A DNA stretch of 64,000 bases from Oligosphaera ethanolica (lineage in GTDB: Bacteria; Verrucomicrobiota; Lentisphaeria; Oligosphaerales; Oligosphaeraceae): NCBI RefSeq assembly GCF_030814695.1, contig NZ_JAUSVL010000001.1, positions 124,001-188,000 of the forward strand, written 5' to 3'. Positions within the stretch are counted from its first letter, which is position 1. Each line of letters begins with the position of its first letter. Both the position numbers and the translations under genes were made by a program. The notes below the pieces were generated by a model. That model worked only from the letters and a program-made list of their open reading frames with translations. It had not been told where the DNA came from and made no database searches. Of the stretch, positions 16,922 through 24,392 are shown piece by piece.

Positions 16922-18727
16922 ATGGCATCAGAGGGCTGGATGATGAATGCACCCAAACGACGTTATACGCTACGGTTTGCCGACGGCCATGGTCCGACCT
17001 ATACCTATACGCTGGACGGGAAGCTCGCGACCCGCACCTGGGCGCGCACTGACGCCAACGCCAACCCGCTGACAACGACCTATTCCTACGACTCCGCCAC
17101 CGGCGAACTCATCAGCATCGACTATGCCGATAATACGCCGGATATCTCTTATACCTACACCCGCACGGGTCAGCCGGCCACGGTCACGGATGTCGTCGGC
17201 ACCCGCACCTTCGCCTACGATGCCCAGCTCCAGGACGTCTCCGAGACCATCGTGGGCCTGTACAACAAAACGCTGACCCGCAGCACTACGACTACCGGCA
17301 TGAAGGGCCGGAAACTCGGCCTGGCCATTGACGGCGTTCCCAACTACAGCTATGGTTACGACATGCATGGCCGCCTGAACCAGATCAGCACTCCCGCCGG
17401 GGATTTCGACTACACCCGCCTGGCCAACAGCGACCTGGTCTCGCAGATGACCCGCCCCAACGGCGTCACCACGACCTGGACCTATGAGCAGAGCCGCGAC
17501 CTCATCACCCAGGTGCAGAATGGTGCGATCTCCACCTACGGCTATACGAATGACGCTATCGGCCGCCGAACCTCCATGTCCCGCGCCGGCTCCGCCCACC
17601 CGACGCCCGACATCATCACCTACACCTACAACGACCGCTCCGAAGTCACGGGCGCGGTGTCCAACGTGGACGCATCTTACACCTACGCCTACGCCTACGA
17701 CCCCATCGGCAACCGCATCTCCGCCAACGAGGCCGGCGTACCCTGGACCTACACCGCCAACCAGCTCAACCAGTACACCGCCATGACCGAGGGGCAAGCC
17801 CAGATGGTCCCCACCTATGACCTCGACGGCTCCATGACCTACCGGCCCGTGGATGCGACATCCGGTTGGGTACAAATCTGGAACGGCGAAAACCGCATGG
17901 TCGAGACCACCAAGGGCACTGACCGTCTGGAGTTTAAGTATGACTACATGGGCCGAAGGGTGGAGAAGAAGGTCTATGACGACCAGACTCTGACCACCCA
18001 CCTCAAGTTCGTCTACGACGGCTTCAAGCTCGTCGAGGAACTCGACGGCCTTAACGGCGGCGTTCCCCTGCGCCGCTACGCCTGGCAACCTGATGATGTG
18101 GGCTTGGATGTGGTCCTGCAGATGACGGACGTGCCCAACGCCGCACACTCCTTCCACCTCCACGACGCCAACAAGAATGTGATGCAAGTGACCGACGGTA
18201 ATGGCCTTATTGCAAGCAGTAATAGTTTTTCGCCATACGGGATAAACAATATCATTCCACCGCATCAATTTGGTTTCAGTTCTGAAAAAAAAGACATAGA
18301 AACAAACTTAGTTTATTATAATTATCGTTATTACAGTTTATTAGGTCGATGGCTTTCACATGATCCAATAGATGAAATTTCCTTCAAAAAAACATATAGC
18401 TTCGAAAATGATTCGTATAATAATTTTACATTAGTAAACATGAATGACTGTATTAATCGCTTTGATAAACTAGGGTTGACATCTCGTTGGAAAGAGCCAG
18501 AAGAGCTTCTCTGTGATGGCTTAGACGGAATAGCGAAAGCGTTGTGTAAATGCGCGATAAAACTTGTTATGAAACTTCCCGAAGCAAGAGTATCGAAATG
18601 TGTTTATGCTTTTCAAAGTTGTATATGGTTGTGTCAAATGGATTTTGATCAGGAAAATCAAAAGGATGAATTGAACAAGTGTAATGAAGACTGCAAATAT
18701 AATTACGGTAAATGTCTTTTGAAGTAA
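16922..18727 (+). CDS. Rhs/YD-repeat core fragment with Cys-rich C-terminal tip (orphan cassette)
   Basis: 601 residues. It has repeated YD motifs (YSYDSATGELISIDYAD, YAYDPIGNRISANEAG, YTYTLDGKLATRTWAR) and the Rhs-associated core end (NLVYYNYRYYSLLGRWLSHDPID). The variable tip follows FDKLGL, about 85 residues with many cysteines (CKCAIK, KCVYAFQSCIWLCQ, CNEDCKYNYGKC). There is no signal peptide, and two stop codons lie directly upstream of the start, so the 5' part is missing. Base composition turns from GC-rich to AT-rich near 18200, inside the core, which marks a recombination border. The tip resembles the one at 16.0-16.2 kb in size and cysteine spacing. The following genes are candidate immunity partners. 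Toxic activity is not demonstrated. Confidence 0.75.
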   Translation: MASEGWMMNAPKRRYTLRFADGHGPTYTYTLDGKLATRTWARTDANANPLTTTYSYDSATGELISIDYADNTPDISYTYTRTGQPATVTDVVGTRTFAYDAQLQDVSETIVGLYNKTLTRSTTTTGMKGRKLGLAIDGVPNYSYGYDMHGRLNQISTPAGDFDYTRLANSDLVSQMTRPNGVTTTWTYEQSRDLITQVQNGAISTYGYTNDAIGRRTSMSRAGSAHPTPDIITYTYNDRSEVTGAVSNVDASYTYAYAYDPIGNRISANEAGVPWTYTANQLNQYTAMTEGQAQMVPTYDLDGSMTYRPVDATSGWVQIWNGENRMVETTKGTDRLEFKYDYMGRRVEKKVYDDQTLTTHLKFVYDGFKLVEELDGLNGGVPLRRYAWQPDDVGLDVVLQMTDVPNAAHSFHLHDANKNVMQVTDGNGLIASSNSFSPYGINNIIPPHQFGFSSEKKDIETNLVYYNYRYYSLLGRWLSHDPIDEISFKKTYSFENDSYNNFTLVNMNDCINRFDKLGLTSRWKEPEELLCDGLDGIAKALCKCAIKLVMKLPEARVSKCVYAFQSCIWLCQMDFDQENQKDELNKCNEDCKYNYGKCLLK

Positions 18728-18740
18728 TAAGGATATAAAT

Positions 18741-19073
18741 ATGCATATCAAAAAAGCAATTCATATTTTTATTTTTTTGGTTTTTTTCGTGCTTATTGTG
18801 GTGTTTTGTATAGAAATCATAATTAAATATGATACTGCAAAAAACTATCAAATAAATGATGTTTTTTCACATGCAGTTCGCGTCGTAGAATTAAAACGAT
18901 TTTTGACAAGGATCGACAAAATTGATAATAATGATAAGATTGTACGATCATTGATTTACAATGACATAAAAAGTGACCTTATTTACCTCAATCACAAGTA
19001 TATGAGCGACAAGTCTCTCTTTAATTCAGAATCAGAAATAATTCTGTTGAATTTCTGTAATAATATCAATTAA
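18741..19073 (+). CDS. Small single-span membrane protein, candidate immunity protein
   Basis: 110 residues: an N-terminal membrane helix (IHIFIFLVFFVLIVVFCIEIII) and a helical soluble domain. It starts 13 bp after the Rhs fragment, with AAGGA well placed. The layout matches the next gene: helix, then alpha-rich ~80 residues, with alignable segments FSHAVRVVELKRFLTRID here and LNKAEHALRLYRYLYHVD there. The two look like diverged duplicates. Unknown family. The position after an Rhs tip suggests an immunity role in the inner membrane. Confidence 0.6.
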   Translation: MHIKKAIHIFIFLVFFVLIVVFCIEIIIKYDTAKNYQINDVFSHAVRVVELKRFLTRIDKIDNNDKIVRSLIYNDIKSDLIYLNHKYMSDKSLFNSESEIILLNFCNNIN

Positions 19074-19103
19074 TTATATCAGGATGTGTTTTTAAAGAAT
19101 ATT

Positions 19104-19463
19104 ATGAGTGTTATTACTATGATAAAATATCTATATTTCATTATACCAATAAACATTTTTTTGTTAATAATTTTCATTAATATTCAGAGCGAAATAGTCA
19201 CATCATATGCAAATATTTCTTGCCTTAATAAAGCTGAACATGCGTTAAGACTCTATCGGTATTTATACCATGTTGATGCAAAATATCCAGAATATAAGAA
19301 TATTGTTTCTGATATTACAACCGCTTTGAAATTTCAAGTTTCATGTTTACGTGTTGATTCACAGTTTGATCAAAAGTTTAATCTATCTTCATTTCCAAAA
19401 ATTGTTGAAAATATATTAATTAAGATTGAGAAATCAGATATTAAAGTAGACTATATCCAATAA
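19104..19463 (+). CDS. Small single-span membrane protein, probable paralogue of its neighbour
   Basis: 119 residues from ATG 19104; a GTG at 19086 is possible but has poor spacing to AGGA. It has an N-terminal membrane helix (YLYFIIPINIFLLIIFINI) followed by a helical domain with YRYLYHVDAKYPEYKNIVSDI. Strongly AT-rich. See the preceding gene for the paralogy argument. Function unknown. Confidence 0.55.
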   Translation: MSVITMIKYLYFIIPINIFLLIIFINIQSEIVTSYANISCLNKAEHALRLYRYLYHVDAKYPEYKNIVSDITTALKFQVSCLRVDSQFDQKFNLSSFPKIVENILIKIEKSDIKVDYIQ

Positions 19464-19590
19464 TCGATATTTAATATGACGCATATAGCATACTTTTTTT
19501 ATTTTGTTCCTTTCCATATTTTATGAAAAACTGGTATATTTACCAGTTGAAACGAATTAGTTTATTTTTAATATTTATTGAAGGTAATTC

Positions 19591-19597
19591 ATGGATG
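19591..19597 (+). pseudogene. Start of a gene cut off by the MITE/IS insertions
   Basis: AAGG at 19581-19584 followed by ATG at 19591 looks like a translation start, but the MITE-like end begins seven bases later. On the far side of the mobile elements, 22409 onward has an open frame ending ...SEEQAQSLLSNCERDV...KAPKIL and TGA near 22523, with the same AT-rich composition. The two may be head and tail of one interrupted small gene. Inference only; no clean target duplication confirms it. Confidence 0.3.
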
Positions 19598-19871
19598 GGG
19601 GTATAAACTTTACGTAACCGATTTTCCTAGGACACTATATATGAGGTTGTATGATGGCAGCCCTTGTCGTCGGATCACAGGCCACCGCCAGCTGCATCAG
19701 TCTCCAGAAGAGCATTCCGCGCGCTTTTGAACTTCGCCGATTGAACCTGAACAGGTACTCCAGGCAGGATGCGCTTTCTTTGAAAATCTCGTCGATCATC
19801 TTCGTCTTTTTTGGGTATGTGTCTAGGCACGTACACTAAATGTGAAATCGGTTACGTAAAGTTTATACCCC
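19598..19871. mobile_element. 274-bp MITE-like element with IS1595-type inverted repeats
   Basis: A 26-bp inverted repeat is perfect: GGGGTATAAACTTTACGTAA... at 19598-19623 against its complement at 19846-19871. Its first 12 bases match the ends of the larger IS1595 element that starts 13 bp downstream. The interior, read on the minus strand, encodes a relic of an IS1595 transposase C-terminus (LFRFNRRSSKARGMLFWRL, close to FTFRFNRRSSKYRGMLFWRL in the neighbour). This is a non-autonomous deletion derivative. Confidence 0.8.
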
Positions 19872-20185
19872 TATTATCTATATTGGGGTATAAACTTGGG
19901 GTGACCAACTTTTCTTACCCACTACATCTTGTGGTTGACAATTTCTTTCTGGGAAGATGCTTGGTGAGTTGTTGCCATTTGGATGAGCCGCCAAAAAAGC
20001 ATCCCCCTATACTTTGAGGATCTTCTGTTAAATCGAAAGGTGAATTCATTCAGGTAATCCTGAAGATGGTCTTTGCCAACTGAACCCTGCAACGTTCCGA
20101 GAATCCATCGTTTAAGGAGACTGATAGCTCGATGGCACAAGGGAAGTGAGGAGTCCTCCGTCAGATTGCCTTCTTCGCTGAATGG

Positions 20186-21634
20186 CTACGTACGCATTTT
20201 TCTGTAAATTCCCCGTTTCGTCAACGGAAAAATCAGATATAGGCCTTCTCTTCGGAAAGCCATTGTTCATCCAGTTCAATGAGCATTGCGGAGGCGATTC
20301 TCAGGAGCGCCCCCTTGTTTGGGAAGACCCTAATGTTGCGAGTCCTTTTTTTCAACTCCTTGTTTTGGAATTCGACCATGTTGGTAGTGCGCAACCTTTT
20401 TCTGGCGAAGTCGTTTTTAGCCACACTGTAGACCGTGAAGCCTTCGGGGATGTTTGACTCCATCCAGTCGGCCAAGTCCTTGAATTTGGCCTCTCTGTAG
20501 CGCGTGGCGGTGCGTTTGAGCAGACTTTCCGCCTCCTCCCGGGACGGCATGGAGAAGATCGTGCGAATATCGCGATGCACCTCCGTCTCCATCGTCTTTT
20601 TCGGGATGTAGGCCGTGGCGTTTTTCTGGATGTGGAACTGGCAGCGTTGCCATGGCACGGAGGGAAAGACGCTTTTTCTCGCCGCCTGCAAGCCGGCGTG
20701 CGAGTCACTTACGATCATCTTCAGGCCATGCAGGCCACGCGCGGCAAGCGATTCGAAGAACTTCCGCCAATGGATCTCTGCCTCCGAGTGCTCGACACTG
20801 ACTCCGAGCACCCTGCGCCGGCCATTGGGAAGTATGCCATAGGCGGTCAGCAGGGCCGTATCCAGCACATTGCCATCCCGGCGCACCTTTTCGTAGCGGG
20901 CGTCAACCAGAAGGACATCCACCGGTTCGGACAACGGGCGTTCCCGCCAGGCGGTCAGGGTCGCATCCAACGTCGCCGTGGCTTTGCTGACCTGGGATGC
21001 ACTGACCTCCAGACCACACATTTTCTCCAATATCTCGGTGACATTCCTGGTTGCGACGCCTTGCACGTACATCTCCGCCATAGCCACCGTAAGGGCTCGC
21101 TCACTACGGAGTCCGCGCTCCAGGCAAGAGGGATAGAAATCAGAATCCCGCGTCTGAGGGACATCCAGAGTGATGCTGCCAACTCTGGTATGAACCGTCT
21201 TGTTTTTGTAGCCATTGGCGTAGCCGGAACGTTCGGCTGAACGCTGATAGCTGGAGGCGTGAAGGTGGTTCTCGCGCTCGAGCCTCATGGCCTCGTTGAG
21301 CATGACGCGAAGCGATTCGGCAATGCCGTCGAGGCCGTGCTCCAAAATGGATTGCAGAATGGGATTTTCAGTGGTACATTCAGACATTGTGGTAAGTCCT
21401 TTCCGAGGCGTGTTTGTTGGTAGCTTAGACGACTCGGGAAACTTACCACTTTTTTTTGCCCAGGCAAGCCGGTCAGGCACTGGTGGCGACCCGACTCCGA
21501 CGAGATGGTGTCCCATTCTCGTCGGGTCGCCACAGGCGCACCATGGCCCGCATGAGCGTCAAAAGGCGTTACGCGCGACCAGTCGCCTGCAGAGCGACCG
21601 TTCCGCGTATTTACAGAAAATCACGCACACTCCC
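20186..21634 (-). mobile_element. IS256-family insertion sequence
   Basis: CGCTGAATGG occurs directly on both sides (20176-20185 and 21635-21644), fitting the 8-9 bp target duplication of IS256 elements. The ends share an inverted TTTTCTGTAAAT core with partial similarity outside it. The element holds one intact transposase gene, suggesting a recent insertion. Confidence 0.85.
20233..21387 (-). CDS. IS256-family (mutator-type) transposase
   Basis: 384 residues from ATG 21387, with AAGGA nine bases upstream. The mutator-family DDE residues are in place: Asp in LLVDARYEKVRRDG, Asp in IVSDSHAGL followed by VPWQRCQFH, and Glu in TTNMVEFQNKELKKRTR. The N-terminal region (ERSGYANGYKNKTVHTRVG) is also typical. 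Full length, no frameshift. It catalyses cut-and-paste or copy-type transposition of the surrounding IS. Confidence 0.93.
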   Translation of the reverse strand: MSECTTENPILQSILEHGLDGIAESLRVMLNEAMRLERENHLHASSYQRSAERSGYANGYKNKTVHTRVGSITLDVPQTRDSDFYPSCLERGLRSERALTVAMAEMYVQGVATRNVTEILEKMCGLEVSASQVSKATATLDATLTAWRERPLSEPVDVLLVDARYEKVRRDGNVLDTALLTAYGILPNGRRRVLGVSVEHSEAEIHWRKFFESLAARGLHGLKMIVSDSHAGLQAARKSVFPSVPWQRCQFHIQKNATAYIPKKTMETEVHRDIRTIFSMPSREEAESLLKRTATRYREAKFKDLADWMESNIPEGFTVYSVAKNDFARKRLRTTNMVEFQNKELKKRTRNIRVFPNKGALLRIASAMLIELDEQWLSEEKAYI

Positions 21635-22408
21635 CGCTGAATGGGGTTGTCTGTTTGATGGCTTTCTGCTTATGGGCAACATGAGGATAGCCTGCTACCT
21701 CAACTCCGTTGTAACCTGACCATCCGTCACTGTGAATTGTCGTTCCGGGCTCAATCAGTGCCTTGATTTCCTTGGAAAGCGTTTCGCCTGACACATTTGG
21801 GATGCATTTGAGCCTAATGCGGCCAAAGATTGTCCTGCCTGTCTTCTCAGAAAGTTTTCGCTCTGCGGCCACCAAAACAATTGATTTTCTGTCCGCTCCT
21901 CGACCGCGTTTCCCCTCGCGGACTCCGCCCACGTAGCATTCGTCAACCTCTACCTCTCCGGAAAGTCTGTCCTGGTCATTGCGAACCATCGCGCGACGCA
22001 ATTTGTGAAGGCACAGCCAAGCCGTAGGATATGACAATTCGAGCGACCTCTGGACGCTCAGGGCACTATATCCGTTCTTTTGGAGGCAGATGTGCCACAT
22101 AATTCTGAACCAGGTGAGAAGTGGAGTATGGGTACCCTGAAAAATTGTCCCGGAAAGAACAGAGTGAACCTTGCGACATTTGGGACATTTCAGTTTGTAC
22201 CGTTCGGATATCCAAGCATCAGCTTTTGCATGGCAAAAAGGGCAGACAAACCCGTCTGGCCAGCGTATCCGTAACAGATACTTTACGCAATCGTCTTCTG
22301 TAACAAACTGCACTTGAAACTCTTTTGATGTGTTGGGATAATCAGCCATGACACTACTATACTATATGTAGTGGTGACTAAAAATTGGTCACCCCAACTT
22401 TATACCCC

Positions 22409-23312
22409 AAAAAATAAAATAGAAATTATAGAAGTTTTTTCAAGGTTATTGAGCGAAGAGCAAGCTCAATCTTTGTTGTCAAATTGTGAAAGAGATGTAG
22501 ATAACAAGGCGCCTAAAATTTTATGACTTTGTTAGAGATATGACAAACAGGCTATGCAAAATATGACCATGCCTACGAGCAGGAACTGGACAGTATGTCT
22601 TTATTTCCATATAGGCAATTCATGTATATTTAGTTACACATCATCTTCCTCTCCAATGCCCATTTTTCCTGCAAAATAATCATCGAACAACCATGACGAT
22701 GTGTTCTTTTGTTAATGTGCGAAATCTTGTGATGAACACTTGTAGTTGCCAACCAATGATTCCATGTGTAAATAAGAACTATTCTCTTCTTATGGAGAAA
22801 ACTTTTTACACTAACCTGCTCCCATGAAACCGATGCTCTTCACTTTACGGTATCCATGGCACTTGTTCAGCCAGACAGCCTTTTCTCGTCGCGCATTTCC
22901 GCCGCGAAGCGGCAGAAGCGCTGAAAGCGCGACGCATACCAGCCCAGGGCAAGCGGCGCCGAAGGCGCGCGCCGCCCTGGGTGGCGCGCCCTATTGGTCC
23001 GTGTTCCTCGGCCTCTTTGGCCCCAGTCGGCGCAGCTGACTGGGGCCAAAGAGGCAATGGAACTCATTGATTGCTGCGGCGGGCACGTTTGCGTGTGGCT
23101 GTTTGGAGGTCGGGTAAGGTCATGATCCCAGGTGACGGTGCGGGCGGGACGCCCGCACCACGGCCGGGAGACGGGCGCGCGACGCATACCAGCCCAGGGA
23201 TAGAGCCCACGGCGCAGACAAAGGGTTCGGAACTACTGTGTCAAGTCTCTCTTTCTATCACAAGATTTCGCACATTACCGTTCTTTTTCATCTTCCGCCG
23301 GAGCATTGCGCG
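22409..23312. repeat. AT-rich remnant followed by dispersed GC-rich repeats
   Basis: 22409-22523 holds the tail of an interrupted AT-rich gene (see 19591). 22710-22820 repeats the 14.64-14.73 kb element. 22901-23064 is a copy of the CAGCCCAGGGCAAGC / GGCCCCAGTCGGC hairpin family. 23088-23180 matches pieces at 57.36-57.60 kb (GGAGGTCGGGTAAGGTCATG, GGTGCGGGCGGGACGCCCGCACC). 23253-23285 is an inverted copy of the AAATCTTGTGAT core. Confidence 0.75.
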
Positions 23313-24047
23313 ATGACACTTATTTTTGATAGTCGGGCGGTGGGGATCGTGGTGCTTCTGCTGCTCATTTTTGGTGGCCGTGTTTTCGGGGATTCGGCGG
23401 GCGTAATTTTCAGCCCGTCGGTCATGACGTCTGGGCGTCATAACGCCTGGGAGGACCAGACGGTCGTGGTGAGCCTGGTCAATGGTCATGCGCACGCTGT
23501 CCGGCTGGTATCCCTGCGCAGTTCCTGCGGCTGCTTGCGGGTGGAAACGCCTCCTCAAGATGACCTCTTGCCTGCGAATGGGGCAGTCGCCATCAAGGCA
23601 TACGTTCGGGGCGGCACGAAAACCGGCAGTTACACCCTGTACCTCTTTGCCGAGTGGCAGACGGCCAATGGCGATGCCAATGGCATGACCCGGCTCAGCA
23701 TACGGGGGGAGGCTGTACCGCCACTGATGGTCACGTCAGGCGGCAAGCAAAATATGGGGTCGATCCCGGTTGGACAAGCGGCACGGTGTCGTATTTCCCT
23801 GCGTGGAGGGCTGGTTCCCGTTGTCCTGCGCGAGCCCGAGACAGCTTCGGACATGACCCTGGCCATGCCCAAACGCCGCCTGGCGGCGGACGAGGTGATG
23901 GTCGTCGAACTGATGCTGACGCCGCAGAAGACGGGTGCGTTTCAGCGGACGGTGTTGTTCGGTCTGGAAGAACCGGCCGGGCAGTCGCCCGTGGCCGTTA
24001 CGCTTGCCGGCTGGGCCGAACAAGCTGATGGCGCGATGATTCCTTGA
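23313..24047 (+). CDS. DUF1573-like secreted protein
   Basis: 244 residues from ATG 23313 (GGAG nine bases upstream). It has a signal peptide (VGIVVLLLLIFGGRVFGDSA). The mature part has the DUF1573 pattern of an immunoglobulin-like strand with SSCGCLRVETPP, then alternating beta strands in two similar halves (residues ~45-135 and ~140-235; for example VAIKAYVRGGTKTGSYT and VVELMLTPQKTGAFQRTV). The family is secreted and common in Planctomycetes and Bacteroidetes; its role is unknown. Monocistronic, between repeats. Confidence 0.7.
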   Translation: MTLIFDSRAVGIVVLLLLIFGGRVFGDSAGVIFSPSVMTSGRHNAWEDQTVVVSLVNGHAHAVRLVSLRSSCGCLRVETPPQDDLLPANGAVAIKAYVRGGTKTGSYTLYLFAEWQTANGDANGMTRLSIRGEAVPPLMVTSGGKQNMGSIPVGQAARCRISLRGGLVPVVLREPETASDMTLAMPKRRLAADEVMVVELMLTPQKTGAFQRTVLFGLEEPAGQSPVAVTLAGWAEQADGAMIP

Positions 24048-24392
24048 GCCTGCCTGATCCTGTCACTGCCAGTCAAACGTATCCATGACGACTCCTTAGC
24101 AAGAGGCCATTCGACAAGCATAGTTGGTTTTTGCGAGGGGGAGGGAAATACCCTTCGCTTCGCTCGGGCCGCCGCAAAGCGGCCAGGGGCACGGGCACGT
24201 TTGGCTCCACCTGAAGCTCTACGGCTCAATCATCCATGACTCCTATGAAACCGGCTGCCGCAAAGGTCGGCGGAAATCATGGTCCTATTGCTGGGCGGCG
24301 GTTGGCCGTAGGTTTCCGGCAAATTGTCCCCGGTGTTTTCTCCACCGGGGTGGTTACTGACCAGTTACGATGTCTTTATACGTGCGACATGC
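24048..24392. repeat. Convergent gap with one copy of the CTATGAAACC repeat
   Basis: 24239-24361 is a copy of a ~125-bp family also at 29.21-29.37 kb (inverted), 52.81-52.94 kb and 53.23-53.35 kb. It ends in the hairpin CCCCGGTG...CACCGGGG. It may act as a bidirectional transcription barrier between convergent genes, though no T-run follows. Confidence 0.7.

Larger units (their letters stand above)
19922..22349 (-). pseudogene. IS1595-family transposase split by IS256 insertion
   Basis: The N-terminal part (22349 down to about 21645) has the zinc ribbon (CPFCHAKADAW...KCPKCRK), the first catalytic Asp in VDECYVGG and the second in HSDGWSGYNG. The C-terminal part (20185 to 19922) continues with HRAISLLKRWILGTLQG and FTFRFNRRSSKYRGM, the usual family end. 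The two halves are separated by the 1.45-kb IS256 element with a GCTGAATGG duplication at the break. The enzyme should be inactive. Confidence 0.85.
19885..22408 (-). mobile_element. IS1595-family (ISXO2-like) element, interrupted by an IS256-family element
   Basis: The ends are GGGGTATAAACTTGGGGTGACCAA at 19885-19908 and its complement at 22385-22408, with one mismatch. Removing the inner IS leaves about 1.07 kb, a normal size for the family. No clear 8-bp target duplication flanks it. It carries the split transposase pseudogene described separately. Confidence 0.85.

Noticed and set aside
24048..24392. Rho-independent terminator between convergent genes
   Set aside because: The CCCCGGTG hairpin has no T-run on either side and belongs to a dispersed repeat.
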